DNA of 64,000 nucleotides from UBA10329 sp964500205 (GCA_964500205.1 CAZCNS010000005.1:233741-297740), one strand, 5' to 3'; positions 25,474 to 35,217 are shown, numbered from the stretch's first letter. Notes: generated from the letters alone by a model not told the origin. Numbers and translations: made by a program.

Positions 25474-26232
25474 ATGCATCGTGCCGCCCTGCATAACTTA
25501 CTACTGCTTTTGCTGCCCTTGCTCACGTGCGGCCAGCAGGTGATACACATTGAGAACAAGCGGCTGGCGGCCGTGGACACGGGATTCTCTGGCAATGCCA
25601 GTGTGCAGGTCAACTTCGTTCAGAACCTCAATAATGTGCTTCAGGCGAATAATAACCTGAACCTCCAGTATGTAAGGGGCGAGCATTCCATCCTTTCGCT
25701 CACGACCTACAATCTGAGCATTGTTAATGACAACCGCGTGGTGAACGAGGGCTTCCAGCATTTCCGCTACAATTACCGTTGGACCAAGCCCACCACCATT
25801 GAGGCTTATGCACAACTTCAAGGGAATGAGGCGCTTAAGGTTCGGTTCCGTTTCCTTGCAGGTGCGGGGCCGAGATTCTCGGTGCTGGACCGCGACTCTG
25901 TCCGCACCCGACTTTTCGTTGGCACATCTGTGATGGCCGAATATGAGGAGGAGACCACAGGAATAGTGAACCGGTCCATGCGACTGAGTCAGTTCGTTTC
26001 GGTCGGTTTTCCATTTGCCAAAGTGTTCATCTTCGATGCCATAGCCTACTACCAGCCTGATGTTTCCATGTGGTCTGATTTCAGGACGAGTATCGAGACG
26101 AGGCTTGAAGTTGAGCTGTTGAGAGGATTCTCCTTGGAATTCCGGCAGAACGTGGTCTATGACAGCCACCCCCCGGCCGGCATCCGCAATGTGTTCTACA
26201 ACCTGAGCAACGGGGTGCGGTACAGGTTCTGA
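25474..26232 (+). CDS. DUF481 family outer-membrane beta-barrel protein
   Basis: 252 aa. A signal peptide (HNLLLLLLPLLTCGQ) is followed by alternating beta strands with the DUF481 pattern (GFSGNASVQVNFVQNLNN, FQHFRYNYRW, LFVGTSVMAEYE) and a C-terminal aromatic, VRYRF. Likely a small salt-stress or outer-membrane porin-like barrel; the function of the family is not defined. Confidence 0.82.
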   Translation: MHRAALHNLLLLLLPLLTCGQQVIHIENKRLAAVDTGFSGNASVQVNFVQNLNNVLQANNNLNLQYVRGEHSILSLTTYNLSIVNDNRVVNEGFQHFRYNYRWTKPTTIEAYAQLQGNEALKVRFRFLAGAGPRFSVLDRDSVRTRLFVGTSVMAEYEEETTGIVNRSMRLSQFVSVGFPFAKVFIFDAIAYYQPDVSMWSDFRTSIETRLEVELLRGFSLEFRQNVVYDSHPPAGIRNVFYNLSNGVRYRF

Positions 26233-26253
26233 CGCTCACCCTTGTCTCCTGTT

Positions 26254-26261
26254 TAGCTTTG
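26254..26261 (+). promoter_or_regulatory. -7 promoter element of argS
   Basis: TAGCTTTG, exact match, with 5 nt (CCGCC) before the ATG at 26267. A leaderless message is predicted. Confidence 0.6.
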
Positions 26262-26266
26262 CCGCC

Positions 26267-28045
26267 ATGGAAGAAAGGCTCATCAGCACGGTAAAGGAGG
26301 TGGTCGAAAGCGGTTTCGGCACCGCCATTGATGTATCGCAGGTGCAATTGCAGAAGACCCGCAAGGAGTTTGAGGGCGACATTACGCTGGTGGTGTTCCC
26401 GCTCACGCGCATCACCAAGCTCTCGCCCGAGGAGACGGGCAACCGCATCGGCACAGCACTGGTCGAAAAGCTCGATGAGGTGGAGGGGTTCAACGTGGTG
26501 AAGGGATTCCTCAACATCTCGTTCAGCGCATCGTACTGGGCGCAGCAGCTCAGGGAGATGCGCTCTGTGCAGGACTACGGCTTCACACCGAAAGGCGAGC
26601 ATAGCCGCAACGTGATGGTGGAGTACTCATCGCCCAACACCAACAAGCCGTTGCACCTCGGTCACATCCGCAACAACCTGTTGGGCTGGTCGGTGGCGGA
26701 GATCCTGAAGGCCAACGGCCACGAGGTGCAGAAGGTGCAGATCATCAACGACCGCGGCATTCATATATGCAAGAGCATGGTGGCATGGCAGCGGTTCGGC
26801 AATGGTGAAACGCCTAAAACTACCGGCCTGAAAGGTGACAAGCTCGTGGGGAAGTATTATGTTATTTTTGATAAGAAGTACAAGGAGGAACAGGCTGCTC
26901 TCATGGCCGATGGCATGGACGAGAAGGCGGCTGCGGATAACGCGCCCATCATGCTGGAGGCGCGCGAGATGCTCCTCAGATGGGAGGCCGATGATGCGGA
27001 GGTTCGCCAGCTCTGGGCCACGATGAACGGCTGGGTCTATGATGGATTCGATGTGACCTACAAAAGGCTGGGGGTCGATTTCGACAAGTTGTATTATGAA
27101 TCGGACACGTACCTCATCGGCAAGGAGATGGTGGAGGACGGTGTGGCGAAAGGCGTGTTCGAGCGGCAGGATGACGGCTCCATCTGGTGCGACCTCACGG
27201 CAGATGGCCTCGACCGCAAGCTGCTGCTCCGCTCGGATGGTACGGCCGTTTACATGACACAGGACATCGGCACCGCCATCCTGCGCTACAACGACTGGCC
27301 GCAGCTCGACCAGCTCATCTACACCGTGGGCAACGAGCAGGACTACCATTTCAAGGTCCTTTTTCTTGTTCTGAAAAAATTGGGATACTCATGGGCCGAG
27401 GCCTGCTACCACCTGAGCTACGGTATGGTGGACCTGCCCAGCGGCAAGATGAAGTCGCGCGAAGGCACAGTGGTCGATGCCGATGACCTGATGGAGGAGA
27501 TGTACCTTGCGGCCCGCGCCCAGAGCGAGGAGAAGGGCAAGCTCGAAGGATTGAGCAAGGACGAGGCGCATGACCTGTTCGAGATGCTGGGCCTCGGTGC
27601 GCTCAAGTACTTCATCCTCCGCGTGGACCCCAAGAAGCGCATGATGTTCGACCCGCAGGAGAGCATCGATATGCAGGGCAACACGGGGCCTTTCATCCAG
27701 TACACCCACGCCCGCATCCGTTCGGTGCTGCGCAAGGCGGACAGCGTTCCGGCAGAGGTGCCTCAGGTGGGCACACTCGATGTCAAGGAACGGCAGGTGC
27801 TACGCCTGCTGCGTGAATACCCGCAGGTGGTGCGGCAGGCGGGCGAGGAGTACAGCCCTGCGCTCATCGCCAACTTCGGCTACGAGCTTGCCAAGGACTT
27901 CAACCAGTTCTATCAGGAGATGCCGATCCTTAAGGAGGAGGATGCCGCCCTGCGCGATTTCCGTCTCGCGTTGACGGCTTTGACGGGGCAGGTCATCGCT
28001 TCGGCCATGGCGCTTCTGGGCATCAGGGTGCCTGAGAAGATGTGA
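26267..28045 (+). CDS. argS: Arginyl-tRNA synthetase
   Basis: 592 aa, class I. The N-terminal additional domain is followed by VEYSSPNTNKPLHLGHIRNN (HIGH motif HLGH), ATP-binding segments and a KMS-like GKMKSREGTVVDADD. The C-terminal DALR anticodon domain (about 470-592) ends in IRVPEKM. The gene stands alone behind its own promoter element and ends 37 bp from the convergent amidase gene. Confidence 0.98.
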   Translation: MEERLISTVKEVVESGFGTAIDVSQVQLQKTRKEFEGDITLVVFPLTRITKLSPEETGNRIGTALVEKLDEVEGFNVVKGFLNISFSASYWAQQLREMRSVQDYGFTPKGEHSRNVMVEYSSPNTNKPLHLGHIRNNLLGWSVAEILKANGHEVQKVQIINDRGIHICKSMVAWQRFGNGETPKTTGLKGDKLVGKYYVIFDKKYKEEQAALMADGMDEKAAADNAPIMLEAREMLLRWEADDAEVRQLWATMNGWVYDGFDVTYKRLGVDFDKLYYESDTYLIGKEMVEDGVAKGVFERQDDGSIWCDLTADGLDRKLLLRSDGTAVYMTQDIGTAILRYNDWPQLDQLIYTVGNEQDYHFKVLFLVLKKLGYSWAEACYHLSYGMVDLPSGKMKSREGTVVDADDLMEEMYLAARAQSEEKGKLEGLSKDEAHDLFEMLGLGALKYFILRVDPKKRMMFDPQESIDMQGNTGPFIQYTHARIRSVLRKADSVPAEVPQVGTLDVKERQVLRLLREYPQVVRQAGEEYSPALIANFGYELAKDFNQFYQEMPILKEEDAALRDFRLALTALTGQVIASAMALLGIRVPEKM

Positions 28046-28082
28046 TCACAAGTGCTGCTGGAGCATCGCGAATTGTTTGGTT

Positions 28083-28880
28083 TCAGTCCAGAAACTTGAA
28101 CCTGTCCGCGTCCTCCAACACACGGAATTTTTCACGGAAGTCAACCAGTTCCTGATAGTTGAGGGTCACGGTGAGCAGAGCCGGTTCGTGAGGCCTTGCA
28201 ACAGAGAGCAATTCGCCCTTGGGACCGATCACGCGGCTGTCACCACTGTAGGCGATTCCTTTGCCATCGGTGCCTATGCGGTTCACCCCCGCCACATAGC
28301 ACTGATTCTCGTGCGCACGTGCCACGAGGAGGTCTTTCCATGCCGCGCTTCGCGCCTCGGGCCAGTTGGCCACGTAGATCAGCAGGTCGTAGGGCCGGTC
28401 GGCATGGTTCCGGCTCCACACCGGGAACCGCAGGTCGTAGCAGATGAGCGGGCAGATACGCCAGCCTTTGTATTCGACCAGAATGCGTTGGCGCCCTGCC
28501 GAGAAGTGGAACTGTTCGCCTGCGAAAGTGAAGAGGTGTCGCTTGTCGTAGAGCGCAAAAGTGCCGTCAGGATTCATCCATACGAGGCGGTTGAAGTATT
28601 GCGAGGATTCGATCCCCGGTTCTTCGCAGATGAAACTTCCTGTCACTGCAGCACGCAGTTCACGGGCCATGTCGCGCATCCATCGGAGGGAAGGGCCTTC
28701 CAGCGGTTCGGCAAGCGCAGTGGCGTTCATAGTAAAACCCGTGGTGAACATCTCAGGCAGGATCACCAAATCTGTTGTGCCCTTGAGCGCAGGGAGGATA
28801 TTCTCCCAGTTCACAAGGTTCTTTGCGCGGTGCTCCCACTCAAGGGGTTGCTGGCAGATGGTGATGCGGAGGTCGGTCAT
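28083..28880 (-). CDS. Omega-amidase / nitrilase-family amidohydrolase
   Basis: 265 aa. The Glu-Lys-Cys triad of carbon-nitrogen hydrolases is visible: LPEMFTTGF (Glu), KRHLFTFAGE (Lys) and ICYDLRFPVW (Cys). The family member YafV/omega-amidase hydrolyses alpha-ketoglutaramate and alpha-ketosuccinamate. The start overlaps the upstream aminotransferase stop as ATGA, so the two are translated together and probably run the transaminase-omega-amidase pathway in the methionine-salvage/glutamine context. Confidence 0.92.
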   Translation of the reverse strand: MTDLRITICQQPLEWEHRAKNLVNWENILPALKGTTDLVILPEMFTTGFTMNATALAEPLEGPSLRWMRDMARELRAAVTGSFICEEPGIESSQYFNRLVWMNPDGTFALYDKRHLFTFAGEQFHFSAGRQRILVEYKGWRICPLICYDLRFPVWSRNHADRPYDLLIYVANWPEARSAAWKDLLVARAHENQCYVAGVNRIGTDGKGIAYSGDSRVIGPKGELLSVARPHEPALLTVTLNYQELVDFREKFRVLEDADRFKFLD

Positions 28881-30031
28881 AGCCTACAAAGGATTTCGGC
28901 CGCCTTTTCCAAGGTTTCATCTTCCTTTGCGAAGCAGAAACGGAGTTGCGTAACCGGTGTGGACTTGTGGTAGAATACCGACAAGGGTATACTTGCCACA
29001 CCCGATTCCTTGGTCAGGCGAATGGCGTAGTCCGTATCCTTCTCTTCTGTAATGGCCGAGTAGTCGAGCAGTTGAAAATAAGTGCCTTCGCTCGGTCTCA
29101 CTTTGAAGCGGGAGCCTTTCAGCAGCTCATTGAAGCGGTCGCGCTTCTGTTGGTAGAACGAACTCAGACCAAGATAGTGGTCTTTTTCCTCCAGAAAATC
29201 GGCAAGTGCGTGCTGAACAGGGGTGTTCACACTGAAAACGTTGAACTGGTGTGTTTTCCTGAATTCGCGCATCAACTCTTTCGGAGCAAGCACATGGCCA
29301 ACTTTCCAACCTGTGCAATGGTAGGTCTTCCCAAAGGAACTCACGATCACTGACCGCTCTGCCAGTTTGGGATACCGCGCCACGCTCTGATGCTCGTAGC
29401 CATCGAAGATGATGTGCTCATAGACCTCATCGCTGAGGATGATGATGTCAGTTCTCTCCGTCAGCTTCTGAAGCTTGGCCATGTCCTGTGCGGTGAGGAT
29501 GCGCCCGGTGGGGTTGTTCGGGGTGTTCACGATGATCATCCGAGTACGCTGATTGACCAACCGCTTGGCTTTTTCCCAGTCCACCAGTTCGCCCGTGGGG
29601 TCCATTTGCACATACACGGCTTTGCCCCCTGCCAGTTCGATGGCCGGCACGTAGCAGTCGTATGCGGGTTCGAGCACCATTACCTCATCGCCTTCCTGCA
29701 CCAGGGCCATGATGGCTGTGAATATGGCCTGCGTGGCTCCGGCTGTGACCGTCACCTCGTCATCAGGATCGTAGGTGGCGGAATAGAGTTCCTGAACCTT
29801 TTGCGCGATGGCCTCCCGCAGCTTGGGCAGGCCCATCATGGGGGAGTACTGGTTGTGGCCGTTGCGCATGGCCTGTGTCACAAATTCTGCCAGTCGGTCG
29901 GGTATGGCGAAATCGGGGAACCCCTGCGAGAGGTTCACGGCCCCGTGCTCGCGCGCCAGACCGCTCATCACGGTGAAAATGGTCGTGCCTACATGTGGCA
30001 GTTTGGAGCGGACGACACCAGGGAATTGCAT
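28877..30031 (-). CDS. Methionine/glutamine aminotransferase (class I PLP)
   Basis: 384 aa from the ATG at 30031. A TTG at 30058 would extend the frame, but an exact TACATTTG element lies 5 nt before the ATG, which decides the start. SQGFPDF, GHNQYSPMMG, NTPNNPTGR, SDEVYEH and SSFGKTYHCTGWKVG (PLP Lys) are the marks of the KAT/YbdL-type aminotransferases acting on methionine and glutamine with keto acids. Its 2-oxo-acid amide product would be cleaved by the overlapping downstream omega-amidase. Confidence 0.93.
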   Translation of the reverse strand: MQFPGVVRSKLPHVGTTIFTVMSGLAREHGAVNLSQGFPDFAIPDRLAEFVTQAMRNGHNQYSPMMGLPKLREAIAQKVQELYSATYDPDDEVTVTAGATQAIFTAIMALVQEGDEVMVLEPAYDCYVPAIELAGGKAVYVQMDPTGELVDWEKAKRLVNQRTRMIIVNTPNNPTGRILTAQDMAKLQKLTERTDIIILSDEVYEHIIFDGYEHQSVARYPKLAERSVIVSSFGKTYHCTGWKVGHVLAPKELMREFRKTHQFNVFSVNTPVQHALADFLEEKDHYLGLSSFYQQKRDRFNELLKGSRFKVRPSEGTYFQLLDYSAITEEKDTDYAIRLTKESGVASIPLSVFYHKSTPVTQLRFCFAKEDETLEKAAEILCRL

Positions 30032-30036
30032 GGTGT

Positions 30037-30044
30037 CAAATGTA
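30037..30044 (-). promoter_or_regulatory. -7 promoter element of the aminotransferase-amidase operon
   Basis: On the minus strand TACATTTG (exact) is followed by ACACC and then the ATG at 30031. Confidence 0.65.
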
Positions 30045-30070
30045 GATTTACTGCTCAAACTGGCGATGTC

Positions 30071-30559
30071 TCACTCGCTCCGGTCGTCACCAATAGGCTT
30101 GGATACCCCTTCAGCTTCGGTTTTCTCTTTCGACAACCTCGGCAAAAAAATATCATCCCGCACTACGAACCCTTGTGGATAGTCAAACGACAGTTCGCGT
30201 TTGAGCCGCGTGGCTTCAAGTTCTGTGCGGCAATCACCTGCCCGCACTTTGAAGTTGGGTGGTTGGTAGACAAGATGAACGGCCAGTTCAGGGCGTTTCA
30301 GGAGCAGTTGTTTTCGGATTTCTGTGGCCTGTTGCCGAGCATCATTGCCAGAGCCGGAATAGACCTGGATTCTGTAACCCTGAACAGTGCCTGTGACCCG
30401 ATTCTCCTTAGAGTAGGCCAAGACGAGCATATCTATCAGGGTGTCCCGTTTCACCCAAGCCAAGGAATCAGTGGCTGTGAGCCTTTCATCCGATTGAGCG
30501 CTAAGATGCTCGAGGCGCAGGACAAGCAGGGATAGAAGAAGGAATAAAGCCGTTTTCAT
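30071..30559 (-). CDS. SPOR-domain secreted protein
   Basis: 162 aa from the ATG at 30559, giving a signal peptide (MKTALFLLLSLLVLRLEHLSAQ). The mature part contains a SPOR-like domain (GYRIQVYSGSGNDARQQATEIR, VYQPPNFKVRAGDCRTELEATRL), which binds denuded peptidoglycan glycans at division sites. A Glu/Lys-rich tail follows. It lies 12 bp beyond the TTG of the aminotransferase gene, same strand. Confidence 0.85.
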   Translation of the reverse strand: MKTALFLLLSLLVLRLEHLSAQSDERLTATDSLAWVKRDTLIDMLVLAYSKENRVTGTVQGYRIQVYSGSGNDARQQATEIRKQLLLKRPELAVHLVYQPPNFKVRAGDCRTELEATRLKRELSFDYPQGFVVRDDIFLPRLSKEKTEAEGVSKPIGDDRSE

Positions 30560-30563
30560 GGGA

Positions 30564-30571
30564 CAAAGGTC
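30564..30571 (-). promoter_or_regulatory. Possible -7 element of the SPOR gene
   Basis: On the minus strand GACCTTTG (7 of 8) is 4 nt before the ATG at 30559. Confidence 0.45.
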
Positions 30572-30678
30572 GCACTTGAGCATCAGGTATCGATTGCATG
30601 TTTGGCGACATAATTATTTAGAACCGTTCTAAATTGAATGCGTTAACCGAATTTTTAGATGGCCCTTCCTTCCGTTTC

Positions 30679-30686
30679 TATTTTTG
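30679..30686 (+). promoter_or_regulatory. -7 promoter element of the respiratory operon
   Basis: TATTTTTG, exact match, gives a leader of about 75 nt before the ActA ATG at 30766, which is longer than elsewhere in the window and leaves room for control. Confidence 0.5.
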
Positions 30687-30765
30687 CAGCCGCCTTCGAG
30701 AGGCTTGTGCTTCTTAAAAAGGCTTATGAATAAAGGGATTGTGCCGCATCAACACAACTGACCTA

Positions 30766-32004
30766 ATGAGTTGGATGAATAGGATTTCCACTGCTTTTCT
30801 AACTTTCTCGCTCCTCTTTGCGACCGCTGTGTCCGCTCAGGATGGTGAGAAGCTGTTCAAGCAGAACTGCGCCTCGTGTCACATGGTGACAGAAAAGGCA
30901 CTTGTCGGACCTGGTCTGGCAGGCATGTTCGACCGTGTTCCAAGCGAGGAGTGGGCCATCTCCTGGATCAAGAACCCACAGGCGATGATTGCCAAGGGGG
31001 ATCCGTACGCGGTAAAGATCTTCAATGAATGGAATCAGGTCCAGATGACGGCCTTCGAGTATCTCTCTGATGACGAGATCAAGGCCATTCTGGGTTACAT
31101 CAAGAACCCGCCTGTGAAAGAGGTCCCTGTTGCTGCAGCGTCTGATGTGGCGATAGAAAGTACCGGTAAGGCGTCAGGCTCTCTGTCCGCAGACACCTTA
31201 ACGTACATCCTCGGTGCCATTGCATTGCTTCTGCTGGTGCTTATTTCTGTACTGACCGGTGTGAAGCGCTCTCTCACACATCTGGTCAGTGAAAAGGAGG
31301 GTGTTACCGCTCCTGAGGAGAAAGGTGTGGTAGCCGATGTGCTCGGTTGGATGAATGCGCACCGAGCATGGGTTGCTTTCGCTGGATTGCTTCTGATTCT
31401 GGTCTTGGGCAGAATGGGAATCCAAGGGTTGATGAGCATAGGAGTGTATCAGGGTTACGCACCCGAGCAGCCAATCAACTTCTCACACAAGATACACGCT
31501 GGTCAGAATGGTATTAACTGTGTTTATTGCCATACTTCTGCAGAGAAAGGTAAGCACAGTGGCATCCCCTCGCTTAATGTTTGCATGAACTGCCACACCC
31601 ACGTACAGGAAGGGCCGAGCGGCACATCTGAGATTGCGAAGATCTACAAGGCACTTGACTACAATCCGGAGACCAAAACCTACGGTAACAACCCTACTCC
31701 TGTGAAATGGGTCAGGATTCATAACCTGCCTGATCTGTCCTACTTTAACCACTCACAGCACGTAGTTGCAGGTGGTATTGCCTGTCAAACTTGTCATGGA
31801 GAGGTTGAGACAATGGAGGTTCTCGGTCAGCACAGTGAGCTGACAATGGGATGGTGCATCAACTGTCATCGTGAGACCAATGTAAAGGTGACGGACAACG
31901 GATACTACGAAGACCTTCACAAGCGTACCCCCGAATGGCATGATGGTTCACCCATCACCGTGGAAAAGATCGGAGGACTAGAGTGTGCCAAGTGCCATTA
32001 TTGA
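30766..32004 (+). CDS. actA: Alternative complex III, ActA with fused monohaem cytochrome c domain
   Basis: 412 aa from the ATG at 30766, which gives a signal peptide (LLFATAVSAQ). Residues about 27-120 form a cytochrome c domain with one CxxCH (CASCH, residues 35-39) and a Met ligand in MTAFEYLSDDE. A membrane helix, a second helix (VAFAGLLLILVLG) and the pentahaem ActA domain follow: CVYCH, CMNCH, CQTCH, CINCH and CAKCH. Six haems are therefore expected in total. ActA takes electrons from the FeS subunit of the quinol-oxidising complex and passes them toward the oxidase. First gene of an eight-gene cluster. Confidence 0.93.
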   Translation: MSWMNRISTAFLTFSLLFATAVSAQDGEKLFKQNCASCHMVTEKALVGPGLAGMFDRVPSEEWAISWIKNPQAMIAKGDPYAVKIFNEWNQVQMTAFEYLSDDEIKAILGYIKNPPVKEVPVAAASDVAIESTGKASGSLSADTLTYILGAIALLLLVLISVLTGVKRSLTHLVSEKEGVTAPEEKGVVADVLGWMNAHRAWVAFAGLLLILVLGRMGIQGLMSIGVYQGYAPEQPINFSHKIHAGQNGINCVYCHTSAEKGKHSGIPSLNVCMNCHTHVQEGPSGTSEIAKIYKALDYNPETKTYGNNPTPVKWVRIHNLPDLSYFNHSQHVVAGGIACQTCHGEVETMEVLGQHSELTMGWCINCHRETNVKVTDNGYYEDLHKRTPEWHDGSPITVEKIGGLECAKCHY

Positions 32005-32040
32005 TTCATTCGACAAAAAGTCTCCGGAAAGGATTCTGAC

Positions 32041-35000
32041 ATGAGCAAGACTAAAGTTTACTGGACGGCACTCGATGCCTTGCATGGCACAGCTGAACAT
32101 CAGGAGGCAGCTGCCAACGAATTTGCACCCTCTGCTACCGCAGATGAACTTACAGGTGGTGAGCATACTGATAATGGCACCAAGCGAAGGGATTTCCTGA
32201 AGTTCATGGGCTTCAGCGTTGGTGCCGCTACCTTGGCAGCATGCGAGACCCCGGTTACCCGCTCGGTGCCTTACCTGAATAAACCAGAGGAGATCACCCC
32301 TGGGGTGCCTAACTGGTATGCAAGTACTTTCTTTGACGGTGTTGACTTTGCTAGTGTACTGGTAAAGACCCGCGAGGGCCGTCCCATTAAGGTGATAGGC
32401 AATAAGAAGAGCGGTGTGACGCTTGGCGGTGTGAATGCACGTATCAACTCCTCTGTGCTTTCGTTGTATGACTCAGGCCGCGCCAAAGGTCCATTGAAAG
32501 GTGGTGAGGAGACGACTTGGAATGAGGTGGACCGTGAGGTGATTATTGGCCTCAAGAAGGCTGCAGCTGAAGGCAAGCAGATTGTGCTGCTGACCGAGAC
32601 CATCATCAGCCCTTCTACAAAGAGAGCAGTGGCGGATTTTGCTAATGTGTTCGAGGGAGTGAAGCATGTGACCTTTGATTCGCTTTCTTATTCAGGTGTG
32701 CTGGCTGCTAACGAGGAGTCATTTGGTGTCCGCGCATTGGCCGACTACCATTTCGACAAGGCGGATGTGGTTGTGAGCTTTGGTTCGGATTTTCTCTCCG
32801 CAACACCCAATAGCAATGCCAACGCAGCGCGTTACGCTAAGATGCGCAAGCCCAAGAAGGGCAAGATGAGCCGTCATTTCCAGTTTGAGGCAAACATGTC
32901 GCTTACTGGAAGTAATGCGGATATCCGCGTTGCCCAGAAACCATCTGAGAGTATCGCTTCTTTAGTAGCACTTTACAACAAGGTTGCTTCTGCAACTGGG
33001 GCAAATACCGTTTCAGGGGGTGTTGATGGTCCTGAGTTAGGCAAAGCTGCTGCCGAATTGATTGCAGCCAAGGGCAAGGGTATCGTGATCTCCGATTCCA
33101 ATAATAAGGCTGAGCAGGTGCTTGTGAATGCCATCAACAGTATGTTAGGCAACATCGGTACAACCATTGACCTCACCAATCCTCTGATGCTCCGCCAAGG
33201 CGATGATTCGCAAATGTCCGCTCTCGTTGCTGACATGAAGGCAGGAAAAGTCGGTGCACTTTTGATTCACGGTGTGAATCCCTCCTACTCCTACTTCGAT
33301 GCAGAGGCTTTCAATGCGGGACTCTCTAAGGTGGCCTTGACGGTCTCCTTCGCTGACCGTCTGGACGAGACCGCTGCCAACGTGGGTATTCTTGCACCCG
33401 ACCATCATTATCTTGAGAGCTGGAACGATGCTGAGCCGAAGGTTGGACATTTTAGTCTTACGCAGCCCACCATTCACCCTCTTTTCAAAACCCGTCAGTG
33501 GCAGGAATCGCTGCTGAAGTGGAGTGGCAATGATGTTGACTACTACACTTTTATCCGTGAGAATTGGAATGAGAGTGTATACAGTTCTGGTATAAACCCT
33601 GTTTTCACGAACTTCTTCAACACCGCTCTTTTCGAGGGTGTCTATGAGCAGGGAGCAAAGGAACCTGCATCTATTCCTTTTGCTGGTGATGTGGATGCAG
33701 CAGTGGCCACGCTTCCTAAGTACAGCGGTGATTTCGAGCTTCAGCTTTACGTGAAGGCCGGTGCTGGTGACGGTTCTCAAGCGAACAACCCATGGTTGCA
33801 GGAGCTTCCTGATCCGGTAAGCCGTGTTACATGGGACAACTATCTCACCATGTCACCAGCTCAGATGAAGGAGCTTGGGTACAGCCGTCTGGAGCGTGGT
33901 GATTTCATGGCCGACATGGCGGAGGTTACCGCAAACGGAGTTACAGTTAAAGTACCAGTTTACCCAGCGCCTGGGCAGAAGTATGGAACGGTCGGTCTGG
34001 CCGTGGGTTACGGACGGACAGCTGCAGGTAAGAGCGGTAACGGAGTTGGGGTGAACGCATTCCCATTGGCAAAGGGAGGTTCATTCATTGTTGGAGACGT
34101 CACTGTTACTAAGGCTAACGAGAAGTATGAGATTGCCCAGTTGCAGTCTCATCACACCTTGATGGGTCGCGAAAGTATTGTGAAGGAGACGACATTCTCA
34201 GAGTATCAGAAGAATCCCAGAGCAGGCAATCCACGTGTTGAATTCTATCTGTCCAGTGCTCCGAGTGCGGCCCGTAAGGCAGCGTCCAAACAGAATGGTC
34301 ATGGACATGATGCTCACGCGGATCACGCCCACAGTGAAGACCATGGGCATGAAAACCACAAGGTCGGTGCGGCCGATGCGAATCTGTGGGAAGACCATCC
34401 TATCACCAGTGGTCATCGCTGGGGCATGGCAGTCGATCTCAATAAATGTATAGGATGTGGTGCGTGCGTCACAGCATGCGGTGCCGAGAACAATGTGCCG
34501 GTTGTAGGCAAGGAAGAAGTGCGCAGAGGACGCGATATGCACTGGCTGCGCATTGACCGCTACTACACCTCTGACATGACTGAGGATAAGGCACATGCTG
34601 AAGGGATAGGTGCAATTGATAAGTTCACTGCCATGGAGGCAGCCGCTGAGGCACCGAGGGTCGCTTATCAGCCGGTGATGTGTCAGCACTGCAACCACGC
34701 TCCATGTGAGACCGTGTGTCCGGTAGCTGCCACCACTCACAGCAATGAGGGTCTGAATCAAATGACTTACAACCGCTGTATCGGTACTCGCTACTGCGCT
34801 AACAACTGTCCGTACAAGGTTCGGAGGTTCAACTGGTTCCAGTACTATGGCGGTAGTAAGGATTTCAGCACTAACCCTGCCAATGACGAATTGGGCCGCA
34901 TGGTGTTGAACCCTGACGTTGTGGTGCGTGATCGAGGTGTGATGGAGAAATGCTCGTTCTGTGTTCAAGGTATTCAGGCAGCTAAGCTTAAGGCTAAGAA

Positions 35001-35217
35001 GGCTGGCCGCAAGGTGCAGGATGATGATCTTCAGATCGCATGTGCGGAGGCTTGCCCCACGCATGCCATCGCCTTTGGCGACCTCAACGACCCCGAGAGC
35101 CGTATTGCCGGAAAAGCCAGTGATGAGCGTAGCTACCACCTTTTGGAGGAGGTGGGTGTGCAACCCAATGTTTACTATATGACCAAGGTGAGGAATCTTG
35201 CCGCAGACGAGGCCTGA
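32041..35217 (+). CDS. actB: Alternative complex III, ActB (molybdopterin-like and FeS subunit)
   Basis: 1058 aa. A twin-arginine signal (KRRDFLKFMGF) followed by LAAC at a lipobox-like position points to Tat export and lipid attachment. Residues about 80-730 are a molybdopterin-oxidoreductase-like domain without cofactor-binding cysteines, typical of ActB. A His-rich loop (34291-34360) joins it to the ferredoxin-like part, whose clusters lie in CIGCGACVTAC, CQHCNHAPCETVC, CIGTRYCANNC and CSFCV...CAEAC. These carry electrons from quinol to ActA. Confidence 0.94.
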   Translation: MSKTKVYWTALDALHGTAEHQEAAANEFAPSATADELTGGEHTDNGTKRRDFLKFMGFSVGAATLAACETPVTRSVPYLNKPEEITPGVPNWYASTFFDGVDFASVLVKTREGRPIKVIGNKKSGVTLGGVNARINSSVLSLYDSGRAKGPLKGGEETTWNEVDREVIIGLKKAAAEGKQIVLLTETIISPSTKRAVADFANVFEGVKHVTFDSLSYSGVLAANEESFGVRALADYHFDKADVVVSFGSDFLSATPNSNANAARYAKMRKPKKGKMSRHFQFEANMSLTGSNADIRVAQKPSESIASLVALYNKVASATGANTVSGGVDGPELGKAAAELIAAKGKGIVISDSNNKAEQVLVNAINSMLGNIGTTIDLTNPLMLRQGDDSQMSALVADMKAGKVGALLIHGVNPSYSYFDAEAFNAGLSKVALTVSFADRLDETAANVGILAPDHHYLESWNDAEPKVGHFSLTQPTIHPLFKTRQWQESLLKWSGNDVDYYTFIRENWNESVYSSGINPVFTNFFNTALFEGVYEQGAKEPASIPFAGDVDAAVATLPKYSGDFELQLYVKAGAGDGSQANNPWLQELPDPVSRVTWDNYLTMSPAQMKELGYSRLERGDFMADMAEVTANGVTVKVPVYPAPGQKYGTVGLAVGYGRTAAGKSGNGVGVNAFPLAKGGSFIVGDVTVTKANEKYEIAQLQSHHTLMGRESIVKETTFSEYQKNPRAGNPRVEFYLSSAPSAARKAASKQNGHGHDAHADHAHSEDHGHENHKVGAADANLWEDHPITSGHRWGMAVDLNKCIGCGACVTACGAENNVPVVGKEEVRRGRDMHWLRIDRYYTSDMTEDKAHAEGIGAIDKFTAMEAAAEAPRVAYQPVMCQHCNHAPCETVCPVAATTHSNEGLNQMTYNRCIGTRYCANNCPYKVRRFNWFQYYGGSKDFSTNPANDELGRMVLNPDVVVRDRGVMEKCSFCVQGIQAAKLKAKKAGRKVQDDDLQIACAEACPTHAIAFGDLNDPESRIAGKASDERSYHLLEEVGVQPNVYYMTKVRNLAADEA

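Noticed and set aside
25386..25613. N-terminal extension of the arginine deiminase
   Set aside because: Overlaps the divergent DUF481 gene and the promoter-like elements, and the family starts at MNRKIHV.
30726..30761. 11-codon leader peptide before actA
   Set aside because: No attenuator-like terminator follows and residues show no bias; chance ORF is more likely.
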